Shown piece after piece: positions 1 through 11,217 of a stretch of DNA of 64,000 bases. Every line of letters starts with the position of its first letter. The first letter of the stretch is position 1. Origin of the DNA: Rhabdophis nuchalis (Eukaryota; Chordata; Lepidosauria; Squamata; Natricidae); assembly GCA_039707465.1 (NCBI GenBank), contig CM077658.1:12150574-12214573 (forward strand), in the 5' to 3' direction. The translations under genes and the position numbers were made by a program. The notes under the pieces are model-generated. The model was not told where the DNA came from, did not search any database, and worked only from the letters and a program-made list of their open reading frames with translations.

Positions 1-405
1 GGAGGATCTTTTGTTTCAAAAATTGAAGAGCGTAATAGTCATTTCTCAGCCATCAACTTTTTATTGGCTTTCAGATCATACTTAATATGTTTAACCATGG
101 TTTGTTGAACAACATAAATGGTTAAATCACAATCGTCGAGGTTCGATGAGTATGCTAAGCAAAAGCCAAGCAAGTCATAAAGGATGATATGGGAATATAG
201 TCCATTGATTTATTTAGGCTGCCACACTGACAGTCTTTCCAAAATATTGGGTGGAGTTTATTTCTTCCATCTGTTATTTTCTCCGGAGACTGTGTCAAAA
301 TTATCTTAGAATCAGGCAACATTCTTTGGGTAGAAAACTAATATTAGTGGGAGAATCCCATTGCTTTTCTCCAAGTGAAAGGTAGATTACTTGGAGACCA
401 TCTCT
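1..405. other. Unassigned AT-rich sequence
   Basis: No long open frame, repeat family or RNA gene was recognised in this stretch. It borders the SINE that starts near 406. Confidence 0.5.
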
Positions 406-653
406 TCAATAGCACTTAGCAATAGCACAGACTTATATACTGCTCCACAGTGCTTTACAGCCCTCTCTAAGTGGTTTACAGAGTCAGCCTATTGCCCCCA
501 ACAATCTGGGTCATCATTTTACCCACCTCGGGAGGGTGGAAGGCTGAGTCAACCTGGAGCCTGGTATTATTTGAACTGCCAAATTGCAAGCAGGCAGCAG
601 GCAGCAGAAATAGCATGAAGTACTGCACTCTAACCACTCTACCACCATGGCTC
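406..653 (-). mobile_element. L2/MIR-type tRNA-derived SINE
   Basis: Read on the minus strand, this starts with a tRNA-like head (GTGGTTAGAGTGCAGTACT) and has a B-box-like segment near 555. A body with GGTGGGTAAAATGA follows, then an L2-like tail (TAAACCACTTAGAGAGGGCT, then CTATTGCTAAG). The copy at 6369-6606 has the same order on the plus strand. This architecture (tRNA head, core, L2-type tail) is that of MIR-like SINEs that use L2 machinery. It directly abuts the L2 LINE and supplies the first ~60 codons of that element's open frame. Confidence 0.8.
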
Positions 654-3641
654 AATAGCAGTTTGTCCTCATTTGTCCTCATACCAATTCAGAGGGTCGT
701 GGGGAGGGGCAGGACCGAGGGGAGACAATTTTCATCCTCCCGGTTGGTGGCACGCAGCCGTTGGTTACAAACGGTCGGGTGCCACAACCCTCGCAGGCTA
801 GGTGGCCAGGGAATACAGAGCCAGGATCTGCGGCTGATGTTTTGCAACGCCAGGTCCGTTGTCAACAAAGCCCCCCTCATTAGTGACCTTGTGTCAGAGG
901 GGGAGCCGGACCTGGTAGGAATTGCGGAGACCTGGTTGGGCCACGAGGGAGGTCATCCCCTCGTTGAAATGTGCCCACCAGGTTACCGCGCATTTCATCA
1001 GCCGCGGGCCCTAGGCAGGGATGGTGGGGTAGCGGTCATTATCAAGGAAGGCCTGGAGCCGAGAGAGACCATTGTGCCGCAGACCTCCGGCTGTGAGTCC
1101 CTCTGCATGAAGTGGGGCCTAGGGAGGCAGTTGGGCTTGCTGGTTGTATACCTGGCTCCCCGCTATGTAGCAGCAGCCCTGCCCGAGCTCCTGGAGGTGA
1201 TCGCTACGGTGGCAGTGGAGACCCCCAGACTTATAGTTATGGGGGACTTTAACCTGCCATCGTTGGGCGAATCATCCGTGGTAGCTCGGGAGTTCATGGC
1301 TTCCATGACGGCCATGGACCTGACCCAAGTAATTCAAGGCCCCACCCATGAGGGTGGACATACGCCGGACCTCATCTTCGTCTCGGGCCAATGGAAGAGT
1401 GATCTGGGTACAGGGGACATAGACATCATACCCTTGTCATGGTCAGACCACTCACTTCTCCGGCTCGACTTTCCGACCGCTGCTCCCCTCCGCGGGGAGG
1501 CGGAACCAGAGTTACCAATCTGGTACCGCCCCAGGCGCTTGATGGACCCGGATGGGTTCCAGACAGCGCTTGGGCCATTTCCTGTATCCCTGACCCGCGC
1601 CCCGATGGAGGACCTCACGGCCGCATGGAATAGTGCGGCCGTGGGAGCCTTGGATCGGGTCGCGTCCTTGCGGCCTCTCTCGCGGCGGCGAACCACCCTG
1701 GCTCCTTGGTTTACTGAGGGGCTGCGGGTGATGAAACGCCGCAAGAGATGCCTAGAGAGAAGATGGAGGGCTAGCCGCTCTGAATCTGACCGGACACAGG
1801 TAAGAGCCCATTTACGGACTTACATTGTGGCGCTGAGGGTGGCCAAACGTCATCATTGTGCCACCCTCATAGCATCCGCAGAAAACCGCCCTGCCGCCCT
1901 GTTTAGGGTGACCCGTTCCCTCCTTCAACAGAGGGAGCGGGAAGCCCCGTTACAGGGTAGGGCAGAGGAATTTGTGATTTTTCTGCAGGAGAAAACCGCC
2001 CAGATACAGAGTGAGCTAGCCCCCATTCATGGCCCAGTGGGATGCCACGAGGGAGATCTTGTTTGGGAGGAGTTTGACCCCGTTACTTCCGAGGATATGG
2101 ACAGGTTACGTGGGCGACTGCGAGCCACCACATGTTCATTGGACCCGTGCCCCTCCTGGCTTGTACTGGCATCCTGGGAGGTGACACGAGGCTGGCTCCA
2201 AGAGGTTATCAACGCATCCTTGAGTGAGGGTTCCTTGCCTGCCTCCCTAAAAGAGGCTATGGTGAGGCCCCTCCTCAAGAAGCCCTCTTTGGACCCAGCT
2301 CTTTTGAACAACTACCGTCCAGTCTCCAACCTTCCCTTCTTGGCGAAGGTTGTTGAGAGTGTGGTGGCACAACAGTTTCCCCGTCACCTGGAGGAAGTTG
2401 ACTATCTAGATCCGCGCCAGTCCGGCTTTCGGCCCGGGCATAGCACCGAGACGGCATTGGTCGCGTTGGTAGATGATCTCTGGAGGGCCAGAGATGGGGG
2501 ATGTTCCTCCATCCTGGTCCTATTAGACCTCTCAGCGGCTTTCGATACCATCGACCATGGTATCCTATTGCATCGGCTGGGGGGGTTGGGGGTGGGAGGC
2601 ACCGTTTTGCGGTGGTTCTCCTCCTACCTCTCTGGCCGATCGCAATTTGTGCGGGCAGGAGAGCAGAGGTCGACCCCGAGACCCCTCACATGCGGGGTGC
2701 CTCAGGGGTCGGTCCTCTCGCCTCTCCTGTTTAATGCATATATGAAGCCGCTGGGTGAGATCATCCGTGGTTTTGGGGTAGAGTACCATCTGTACGCTGA
2801 TGACACCCAGCTGTACATATCTACCCCAAACCACCCCAACGATGCCGTAGCGGTGATGTGCCAGTGCCTGGAAGCCGTGCGGATCTGGATGGGAAGTAAC
2901 GGACTTAGACTCAACCCGACCAAGACCGAGTGGCTGTGGTTTCCGGCTGCCCGATTCAACCAGCTTTCTCCAACGCTGGCCATAGGGGGCGAACATCTTG
3001 CCCCTGTGGATGGGGCGCGCAATTTGGGTGTCCTCCTGGATACCCGGCTGTCTATGGAAGAGCAAGTGACAGCCGTGGCCAGGAGGGCGTTTTACCAGGT
3101 TCACCTGGTTCGCCAATTGCGCCCCCTATTGGATCGGGACGCCCTTCGCACAGTCACTCATGCCCTCGTGACATCCCGACTGGACTATTGTAACTCTCTC
3201 TACATGGGGCTCCCCTTGAGGTGCACCCGGAGGCTTCAGTTAGTTCAGAATGCGGCTGCGCGAGCAATTATGGGCACCTCTAGGTTTGCCCACGTAACAC
3301 CGCTCCTGCGCGAGCTGCACTGGCTACCTGTCGTCTTCCGGGTGCGCTTCAAGGTGTTAGTTATCATCTTCAAAGCGCTCCATGGCTCGGGACCTAGCTA
3401 TCTGCGAGATCGGATCCTGCCCCACACATCCTCACGGCCGATTCGCTCCCACAGAGAGGGGCTTCTCCGGGTGCCGTCCACTAGACTTTGTCAGCGGGCG
3501 ACGCCCAGGGGAAGGGCGCTCTCTGTGGCGGGCCCGGCCCTCTGGAACGACCTTCCCCCTGATATTAGAACGACCACCGACCTCCGCTCCTTCCGTGTAA
3601 AATTGAAGACCCATCTCTTTCGACTGGCCGGCCTTGAATAG
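471..3641 (+). CDS. L2-clade LINE ORF2: APE endonuclease and reverse transcriptase
   Basis: The protein nicks target DNA and reverse-transcribes the element RNA (target-primed reverse transcription). The 1056-codon frame has no stop. Residues 1-60 are antisense SINE, so the element's own part starts after about residue 64. Endonuclease motifs: FCNARS 124-129, ETWL 153-156, GGV 185-187, GDFN 258-261, TPD 298-300 and SDH 325-327. RT motifs: FRPGHSTETAL, LDLSAAFDTIDH, GVPQGS 742-747 and the catalytic YADD 775-778. The C-terminal region (LDYCNSLYMGLP, WNDLPPDIRTTTDL) recurs in the truncated copies. All catalytic residues expected of the family are present, which suggests a young insertion. The true start codon is uncertain; Met123 lies just before the endonuclease fold. 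Confidence 0.85.
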   Translation: MVYRVSLLPPTIWVIILPTSGGWKAESTWSLVLFELPNCKQAAGSRNSMKYCTLTTLPPWLNSSLSSFVLIPIQRVVGRGRTEGRQFSSSRLVARSRWLQTVGCHNPRRLGGQGIQSQDLRLMFCNARSVVNKAPLISDLVSEGEPDLVGIAETWLGHEGGHPLVEMCPPGYRAFHQPRALGRDGGVAVIIKEGLEPRETIVPQTSGCESLCMKWGLGRQLGLLVVYLAPRYVAAALPELLEVIATVAVETPRLIVMGDFNLPSLGESSVVAREFMASMTAMDLTQVIQGPTHEGGHTPDLIFVSGQWKSDLGTGDIDIIPLSWSDHSLLRLDFPTAAPLRGEAEPELPIWYRPRRLMDPDGFQTALGPFPVSLTRAPMEDLTAAWNSAAVGALDRVASLRPLSRRRTTLAPWFTEGLRVMKRRKRCLERRWRASRSESDRTQVRAHLRTYIVALRVAKRHHCATLIASAENRPAALFRVTRSLLQQREREAPLQGRAEEFVIFLQEKTAQIQSELAPIHGPVGCHEGDLVWEEFDPVTSEDMDRLRGRLRATTCSLDPCPSWLVLASWEVTRGWLQEVINASLSEGSLPASLKEAMVRPLLKKPSLDPALLNNYRPVSNLPFLAKVVESVVAQQFPRHLEEVDYLDPRQSGFRPGHSTETALVALVDDLWRARDGGCSSILVLLDLSAAFDTIDHGILLHRLGGLGVGGTVLRWFSSYLSGRSQFVRAGEQRSTPRPLTCGVPQGSVLSPLLFNAYMKPLGEIIRGFGVEYHLYADDTQLYISTPNHPNDAVAVMCQCLEAVRIWMGSNGLRLNPTKTEWLWFPAARFNQLSPTLAIGGEHLAPVDGARNLGVLLDTRLSMEEQVTAVARRAFYQVHLVRQLRPLLDRDALRTVTHALVTSRLDYCNSLYMGLPLRCTRRLQLVQNAAARAIMGTSRFAHVTPLLRELHWLPVVFRVRFKVLVIIFKALHGSGPSYLRDRILPHTSSRPIRSHREGLLRVPSTRLCQRATPRGRALSVAGPALWNDLPPDIRTTTDLRSFRVKLKTHLFRLAGLE

Positions 3642-3846
3642 TTCTCTCTGTCTTTTAACTACAAATATTTTAATGGGTTTTTAATTTATATTTTTAGCAC
3701 GGGTAATTTTATTTAATTCTATTTTAAGTAATGTTTGTATTATTGTATATTGTTTTTAATTATGCCTGTGCACCGCCCCGGGTCCCTGTGGGGAGAGGGT
3801 GCGGTTAATAAATCTCAATTTATTATTATTATTTATTATTATTTTT
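654..3846 (+). mobile_element. L2-clade (CR1 superfamily) LINE, nearly complete ORF2
   Basis: About 3.2 kb of non-LTR retrotransposon. It begins just after the SINE, carries a complete endonuclease plus reverse transcriptase frame, and ends with a 3' UTR. That UTR holds the family hallmark CTGTGCACCGCCCCGGGTCC and finishes in an (ATT)n tail at about 3820-3846. At least twelve shorter copies of the same 3' end occur in the window. No ORF1 or long 5' UTR is visible, so it is 5'-truncated or its 5' end was lost beside the SINE. No convincing target duplication was found. Confidence 0.85.
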
Positions 3847-5868
3847 CAGCCTCTCTAATGTTTCAAACCCATCTTTTTGAAGGGACAATAAAGGGCCCCA
3901 TCTAATAATAATAATAATAAACACATAACCCTTTTGCCCCAGACTTGACCTAACTTGACTTGTTCGTAAGGAGGGCAAAAAAAACCATAGATAGTGGACA
4001 TTGCAGTAGTTCCTGGAGACAGGAGAACAGAAGAGAAAGAAAGGGGGAGAAGCAACACATCATACAACGACCTGCAAATAGACACAGAACGACTGTGACA
4101 AAAAAAGCAATGATACTACCAATAGTGACAATTGCCTTAGGTACAATCCCGAAGCATCTGGAGGACCACCTGAACACCATCAGAAAAGACACAATCATCA
4201 TCAGTCAATTGCAAAATATACTTTCATTTAGGAAAGTTTGCATCCTGCAATGGTATTTTTAATACCATAAAAAACAACATCTGAGAACAACATCTGCCTA
4301 TCACAGGTGGATAAAAACCCAGTCCAACAGCAGCAACATAAGGACAGGTTTTCATTTGCAATCTCTGTTTCAATGCTTCTTTTGCTCAAAATGTATTTCT
4401 TTTTAGGTGCGACTTAGTTCAGAATGGATTCTCTTTTAGTCTGAACTTTACAGCATCCTTCCTTCACAAAATATGTTTCTTCCTACTTAGAAAGACTTCT
4501 TTTGCAAGAACTGTAGTTGAAGAAAAAACATTTACTAGCACAAGTCCTTCAGGAGCTGCATGTTCCTTCTTTTTCATTTGCCCAACTTTCATTAGCTAAA
4601 ATATGTCTCCCTTGTGAATCTTTTATGGCCACATTTCATTCTTCAGTAGACCTATCCAACATTTAGAAAGCCCTGAAAACTTGGGGTTTATAATGAAAAT
4701 GCTGATAGCTGTCTCCTAAATGTACCTGTGTTTCCCAGTGCTTCGATAACAGAGTTATCGAAATGCTGCATTGTGACTTCGCATCTATATACTAGGCTAC
4801 ATCAATGATCTTGTTTGGGGGCTTTATTATAATAAGGAAAACGCCTGCTTTGCAGAACAGGAAAGCACATCCTTGTAGATAGGTTTCTTCATTAGTCAGA
4901 GTTCTGCAGCCTACCTTTTATAGGTTTTCCCACATTCTGTCAACATAATAGAAGGCTATTAAAGATAGATGTCAAAGTAGAACCAGCCAGTGGTTTCCAA
5001 TAAGAGCATAATGGTAGAGAAGTAAAGGTATCTTTGAAGATGAGGTCAACTTCTAGTAAGCTCACAGAGACATATAGATTTCTCGGAATCTGTAATGATA
5101 TGTGGGAATGACCTTGGAGGCAGGAGGAAGAACAGTCAGTCAGAGATGAGGCCGTTGAACCTGCAGAAGGAATGGGAGCATGACAAACATCTCAGAAGGG
5201 ACCTTTCCTAGTTTCTTGTGGAGGAAGGGTGTACTTTCACATCCCTTACATTAAAGTTAAGGCTAGTACTTCTGGGTGTGCTTCTTGACTGAACTATCTC
5301 ACAAGGGCAATAGGAACTATACAAGTGCTTCTCATCGATTGAACTACCCTGGAATTTTTACTATTCTTCCCATCCTGATACTAACCGGTCAGTGTCTGCT
5401 GATAGCTGCCCCTATTGTTTTATTTTACCTGTTTCATTTGCAATCCATTTCAACATCCATTGGGTGTGAAGCTGTCACAGCTTGCTACAAGACACTTCCC
5501 TCTATTGAATTATATTGAATATTGAGCTTTTTGTTTGGTAGTTTTCCAGGAAAAGCCTTAGGAATGCTTTCTGAAGAGTTGATAGCTGTCGCCTAAACAG
5601 TCATAAAATCCACAAACATAAGTATCATATTAAATTGTTAAGAATGGGGATTAATATTCTAATAGATTATATTGATGCAACCAATACACAGTAACATCAA
5701 ACACAAATTCTTGCAAAAATCTATGTATGTAGATCTATGTATTTCTCTCCAAGAAAATGTGAAATTCACCTGCAATTTCTCAAGGACAAGAATCTCTTTA
5801 GCAATTATAATAACAGTGCTAGAGAAAAAGCCAATAGGTTCAGTTCTATTCTCTCCTGATGTATTCAG
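3847..5868. other. Unassigned sequence with (AAT)n and a 9-bp hairpin
   Basis: No gene recognised. A short (AAT)n run lies at about 3905-3920. A perfect 9-bp inverted repeat (TTCGATAAC, 3-nt loop) lies at 4742-4762. Confidence 0.5.
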
Positions 5869-6296
5869 GAGAGTCTCCTGCCCCATACATCCCTACGGCC
5901 GATCCGCTCCCACAGAGAGGGCCTTCTCAGGGTGTCGTCGGCCGGGCAATGCCATCTGGCGACAACCAGGGGAAGAGCCTTCTCTGTGGCGGGCCCTGCC
6001 CTTTGGAACGAGCTCCCCCCTGAACTACGTACCATCTCGGACCTCCGCCTCTTCCGCCAGTGTCTAAAGACACATCTTTTTCAACAAGCCGGCCTAGCCT
6101 AACCTCCCAATGGGGCTATTTTAGATAGTTTTAAATTGGGGGTTTTAATCTGGTTTTAGCATAGGATTGGTTATAGTAATTTAATATGCTTTTAAATTTT
6201 GTATATTTTGTCTTATATGCTTTTAAATTCCTGTGCGCCGCCCTGGGTCCCTCGTGGAGAAGGGCGGGATATAAATCAAATAAAAATAAAAAAAAT
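5869..6296 (+). mobile_element. L2-clade LINE 3' fragment
   Basis: Encodes the L2 ORF2 C-terminus (about 70 codons, starting around the HTSLRPIRSHREG-like region). The 3' UTR follows, with CTGTGCGCCGCCCTGGGTCC and GGGCGGGATATAAAT, ending in an A/T-rich tail. 5'-truncated, as is usual for LINE insertions. Confidence 0.85.
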
Positions 6297-6368
6297 ATTC
6301 GAAGACTAAACAGAAGCCTAGAAAGTTAGGGAGACATCAGATTGATGAACAGATAGTTGCAAATCAGA

Positions 6369-6606
6369 CACTGCAATGGCACAGTGGTTAGAGTGCAGTA
6401 CTGCATGCTAATTCTGCTGCCTGCAGGTTGCCTGCAGTTTGGCAGTTCAAATCTCACCAGGCTCAAGGTTGACTCAGCCTTCCATTCTTCAGAGATGGGT
6501 AAAATGAGGACCCAAATTGTTGGGGCCTATATGTTGATTCTGTAAACTGCTTAGAAAGGGCTGTAAAGCACTTTAAAGCGGTATATAAGTCCAAGTGCTA
6601 TTGCTA
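6369..6606 (+). mobile_element. L2/MIR-type tRNA-derived SINE
   Basis: Full-length sense copy of the family at 406-653. It has an A-box-like head (GGCACAGTGGTTAGAGTGC), a B-box-like GGCAGTTCAAATCTC, the body GATGGGTAAAATGAGGACCC, and an L2-like tail with CACTTTAAAGCGGTATATAA ending in CTATTGCTATT. Confidence 0.85.
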
Positions 6607-6861
6607 TTTACAGTCATTCTCAGTGCATCTTATCACTAAATATTTGCAAGATAATTTGATTACATCCATTAATTCATCAGATTTTCTCTTCGTCCCAAGA
6701 AAGCTATTTTGCTCTCATACAACTGAATGAGAATTGGTAGGCAACAAACCTGAACATTTTTCTGGCTGGTATAGAGAGAAACTTGATATTTCATTATTGG
6801 AAAGACCAGGTTCTCCTTTCACTGCACCAGTAGCCTAAAGAACTACCAGGAGAAAACCCCA

Positions 6862-6945
6862 CCCTCACTCATACTGATGGTATTATCTAGTCAGGTAATG
6901 AAATGTCTTCAAGCAAGAAAGCTCAGAGAACATCAAAAACTCCAT
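6862..6945 (+). mobile_element. Penelope-like element terminal fragment (putative)
   Basis: A short segment containing CAGGTAATGAAATGTCTTCA. It matches the terminal segments at 15310-15365 and 30395-30470, the first of which follows a recognisable Penelope-type endonuclease remnant. Assignment is by that shared end only. Confidence 0.45.
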
Positions 6946-6986
6946 TGTGAAGAACAATGGTGAATTTCTCCTTACAAAACAATATA

Positions 6987-7507
6987 CAGTGGTACCTCGG
7001 TTCACGAACTTAATTCGTGAACTGACTCTGTTCGCGATCCGAATTGGTCGTGATGCGAGGCACAATTTCCCATAGGGTTCAATGTAAATCCGGTTAATGC
7101 GTTCTGACCTTGTTTTTTGGTCGTGATTCTTGAACTGACTCTGTTCGCGAACAGAATTGGTCGTGAACAGAGGCACAATTTTCCCATAGGGTTCAATGTA
7201 AATCCAGTTAATCCGTTCTGACCTTGTTTTTAAAATGTCCGCGGCTCCGGTTCGTGAAGCGAAACGGAGTTCGTGAACCCGAGCATTTTTATGAACTTTT
7301 CTGTTCGTGAAGCGAGGCGGAGTTCGTGAAGCGAGGCGGAGTTCGTGAAGCGAGGCGGAGTTCGTGAAGCGAGGCGGAGTTCGTGAAGCGAGGCGGAGTT
7401 CGTGAAGCGAGGCGGAGTTCGTGAACCGGAGCACATTTTTTGGAAAATTTCTGTTCGTAAACCGAATTGGTCGTGAACAGAGGCGTTCGTGAACCGAGGT
7501 ACCACTG
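6987..7507. mobile_element. Tigger/pogo-like nonautonomous DNA transposon (MITE)
   Basis: A 521-bp element flanked by TA on both sides (6985-6986 and 7508-7509). It has perfect 23-bp terminal inverted repeats beginning CAGTGGTACCTCGGTTCACG. TA duplications and CAGT ends fit the Tc1/mariner superfamily, pogo/Tigger branch. There is no transposase. The interior holds two diverged direct copies of a ~113-bp segment (about 7018-7131 and 7132-7245) and a 19-bp tandem array. Minus-strand open frames here are read-through of the repeats. Confidence 0.85.
7304..7417. repeat. 19-bp tandem repeat inside the Tigger-like MITE
   Basis: Six exact copies of TTCGTGAAGCGAGGCGGAG in a row, followed by a partial, diverged seventh copy. 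The unit begins with the same TTCGTGAA as the element's inner terminus, so it was probably amplified from element sequence. Each unit has two CpGs. There are no spacers, so this is not a CRISPR array. Confidence 0.95.
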
Positions 7508-8395
7508 TAAATAGGAAAGATATTGTGCTACTTCCCTCTCCAATGTGACAATAACATTTTAAACCAGTCTCTTTAATCTTATTTGCTTATTTGCTATAAC
7601 CCTCTTGGCGATTTACTATCATTAAAAGCAAAAACAAGCATTTAAAATAAAGTAACCATGGAAAAACTAAAACATATAAAAGTATAAAGCATAAACATGA
7701 AATCAATCAGTCAAAGCTGTGTGTCTTATAGTTTGCCAGGGAGTGTCCAGAATAACTCAATTTTATACAGTTCCCCAAAGACCAAAAAACATGGGGAGGA
7801 TGGGATGGGCGCAGTGTTTGTGTGCCACTTAAAAGCACTCTCTATGAGTCTTAGAATCGCCTACAGAAATATACTTTGTGGATTATTAAAGTGCATTAGA
7901 ATAATTAGTGTAGTGGAATGGTAGGCTTTCTTTTAAATCACAGTAAGAGGTTGTGTTTTGATAGAAAGTAGTGTTTTCCTTTTTGGAACAAAAACGGTAA
8001 ATAAATTAAAGGGTTCCACTTTTTTTGTTTTTTGAGAAAACTCTTAAATGAATGCAGAAACATTTCTAAGATTCACAACCGATTTTTCTTGGCCCTATGT
8101 CGCATCATTAAATTACTATCTTCCTATAGATGTTGCCCTACCATGTTTGAGTGCTTGTATGTTTCTGTGCATATGAAACAGAGAATTTATGCTATTTCAA
8201 GGACACACAGTGGAGTGCCCTTGCTATTAATGACAGTAAACAAGAGAGGTGGATAAATATGCTTTTAGCGGATGAACAGCTTAAGATTAAAAAAAGGCAA
8301 ATCTTTCAAAGTGGAATAGAAAACCGTGGAGGAAGGGCAAAGCCAAAGCTATAATCATGTGGTATGTGATTAAAGCATAAATGGAATGCCTGTTC

Positions 8396-8420
8396 TTTTT
8401 TTTTTTTTTTTTTTTTTTTT
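8396..8420. repeat. poly(T) tract
   Basis: About 24 consecutive T. No SINE or LINE body was recognised immediately beside it. Confidence 0.9.
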
Positions 8421-8565
8421 GATCTGGCACATTCTGTTCGGTTTCAAAGGCTGCACTGCATTTTTGCCAGAAAGATTCGGTTGAAATTTTTATTAACAGA
8501 CTTAGCTTTTCCGTACTTGAAGTGAGGGCAAATGCGTGTCTCATTGATACCATTCTGTTGGCTCC

Positions 8566-8850
8566 TTCAATCAATCAATCAATCAATCAATAATTTACTT
8601 ATATACCGCGTCCTCTCCCCAAGGGGACTCGGAGCGGTTCACAGGGAAAAATTAAAACAACATAAAATATATACATGAATAAATACAATAAAAACAGATT
8701 AAATCAACTGTCCCTGCACTAAAATCCCCATTTTTAAAATTAACATTCCCTAACCCCTGAGGTAGAGACTAACCTAGGCCGGCCAAGCAGAAAAAGTGAG
8801 TTTTTAATTTCTGACGGAAGGAGCGGAGGTCCGTAGTTGTTCTAATGAAT
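8566..8850 (-). mobile_element. L2-clade LINE 3' fragment
   Basis: Minus-strand L2 3' UTR and the last ORF2 codons (TTDLRSFRQKLKTHF-type ending). The tail on the plus strand is (CAAT)n at 8569-8592, so this copy has a tetranucleotide tail rather than (ATT)n. Confidence 0.8.
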
Positions 8851-8939
8851 GGACAGCCATCCATGGTGAGATTTGATCAGGTAGATAGAAGCTTCTTGGT
8901 TCCATTCCCAACCTCCAGCTATCCAGCTGTGCAAAACAG

Positions 8940-9460
8940 AAGAAGGTGGAATATAGTCCAGATTCGAAGGAAGGAAGGAAGGAAGGAAGGAAGGAAGGAA
9001 GGAAGGAAGGAAGGAAGACATTCTAGAAGAGAAAAAGGTTCAGAGAAGAGCAGCAAAGGTTATCAAAGGCCTGGAGACTAAACCATATGATGAACGACTG
9101 CAGGTTTTGGGTCTGGCTAGTCTAAAGAAAAGATTAGTTTTCTTCAGCAGAAAATAGCAGTATTTGAGAGGCTGCCACAAAGTAGAGAGGAGTCAAATTA
9201 TTTTCCAAAGCACCAGAGAGCAGGACAAGAAATGATGGTTGGAAACTGATCAAAGAGAGAAGCAACCTGGAATTAAGGAGAAACTTCCTAAGAGTGAGGA
9301 CAATTAACCATTAACAGCTTGCCTTCAAATATCATGGAGGTTTTTAAGAAGAGACTAGACAGTCACTTGTCTGAGATGGTATAGCTACTCCTGCTTGAGC
9401 AAGGGGGCTGGACTAGAAGGCCTCCAAGGTCCCTTCCAGCTCTATTTTATTCTAAATTCT
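8940..9460 (+). mobile_element. CR1 LINE 3' fragment
   Basis: A diverged CR1 ORF2 C-terminus, recognisable as RVQRRAAKVIKGLETKPYDERL-like at about 9036-9100 with several frameshifts. The CR1 3' UTR follows, with GGGGGCTGGACTAGAAGGCC and CAAGGTCCCTTCCAGCTCT, ending in ATTCTAAATTCTAA. A (GGAA)n microsatellite at 8968-9016 replaces part of the coding region. Confidence 0.8.
8968..9016. repeat. (GGAA)n microsatellite
   Basis: Twelve or so uninterrupted GGAA/AAGG units inside the CR1 fragment. Confidence 0.95.
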
Positions 9461-11215
9461 AAATAGTGGAGTTTGGTTAATTTCAGTGGGAGGAAAACTC
9501 CCTAAGAGTTCAGAGTATATCTATATTGGTGTAAATAGTTTACTTTAGTCTGGCAAGATTTGCCAGATTTGCCAGATTTCCACACTCTTTGGGTGTGGAA
9601 CATTAAAGGAAACTGCTTAGAAGAACCTCAGCAAGTCTTTTTTGGAGCCTGACTTCGGCAGAACACATACGATTTCCAGGAACTTTGATTACTGCATGAA
9701 TAAGAATCTTCTGTATAAATGTGCTTACAAAAGCTCTGTGCAACACCCTAATGTGGATAATCTAATCCCTCTGGATTAGAAAAAGTGATAGCAAACATAT
9801 TAACATCTGTTCCTTCATAAATGTCCTCATCACCATCCAATCATCTAGAAATTGATGGGCATTCTGCTTCTTCAGGCTATTTTCACACTAGGGACTTACA
9901 ATTTTTTTATGGCATCACCTAGCCATTGTTAAAATGATCTAAAGCCTTTCCTCATTACTTTACACAGTGATATTTGGATGACTGCAGAATACATTATAGG
10001 TCACTAGTAAGAAAATTAGGCTCTGTACTAGGGTGACTGTATTTGAAGTTCAACAGTTTGAAGGACCACTAAGATGACAACAAATCATTTTAAAAGTTCT
10101 GAATATTTTTGCTCCCATCCAGTGGTCAACAGGATTTAGGCAGGCCAAATAAGGTAATTCTCTGTAAGTTTTCCACTGCAGAGGTTCATTCTTCAAAATG
10201 TGGAGTGTGTTGGAACATGGATTGGAGGTGGATCCCCAGGAAAGAGATGGTGCATTCAAGAGGAGTAAGAGGCAACTCAATACAGATAACATATGTGAGA
10301 GAAAGAGAGTGAAGATGGCACCACCTAATAGTTCACAGACTAGATGCAAATAGGATATTCAATCTGGCAAGATTTTGTCTGTAGGTGTGAAACAATTAAA
10401 ACTGACCTTGGAAGAAACACTGCATATTATTCTTGGTTTGGTGCCTGACTTGGAAGGATGATAGCATTTAAACAACAATATTTACCATGCTCTCTTCACT
10501 GCATATGAGATGAAAAGTGAAATACTTTTGTGAGACAAAAGTACCATATACTTTAGAAGAAAAACTTTCTGAGTACCCTCCAGCCAAATGAAAAAAAAAA
10601 ATACTATGCTAAAACTCAAGGAATACTGCTGCAATCTATGTGTTTGCCATAGTTGATGATGTGAACCTAGCCATGGTGATTTATTGAACACGCTTTATTG
10701 ATATAGTGTGCAAAAAGTATAGGTTAACATCATGTGTGAACTTAGATTTAGTATTGAATGCTTGGATGTTTAAACTATTATTTCAATTTATGCTCCTGAG
10801 TGTAGCTAATTAGTCATGAAATAAGCAGCAGAAATGCAACATTTATCATCATTTCATGCTGAGTTACAATATGGTCTATCCGGTTCTGGCACTGAAAGTT
10901 GCATGAATGCAGATATTATGTTATATCAATCAGGTTTGCTGTGATGTGCAAAGCAAGACAACTGGGGTTTATAATAAACTAAGGTTAAGCAAATACTCTG
11001 CCAAATACTTTGACACTGAACTCTCACGGCAAACTGTATCATATCAGGATATTGCAATTATACTGGGTATGATAATAATTGCTGGATCCCAATTTTAATA
11101 GCTTGCTTTTGGATATTAATGTCATGTATCAAGAGACTAACTTGCCCATTGGAATTACTAAAAGTTCAATAATATTTTCTAACTTCCAACTACAAAATCC
11201 TAAGTGACATATGAG
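9461..11215. other. Unassigned sequence with a diverged repeat pair
   Basis: No gene recognised. Segments at 9550-9665 and 10373-10460 share CTGGCAAGATT, GGTGTG(G/A)AACA and GCCTGACTT in the same order, so they look like two old copies of one unnamed dispersed repeat. Confidence 0.4.
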
Positions 11216-11217
11216 AG

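Noticed and set aside
7304..7417. Possible CRISPR-like array
   Set aside because: Units are directly adjacent without spacers and lie within a eukaryotic MITE.
6883..7543. Overlapping minus-strand open frames with HELRLASRTPPRFTNSAS-type repeats
   Set aside because: They are translations of the 19-bp tandem repeat inside a MITE in several frames, not a protein gene.
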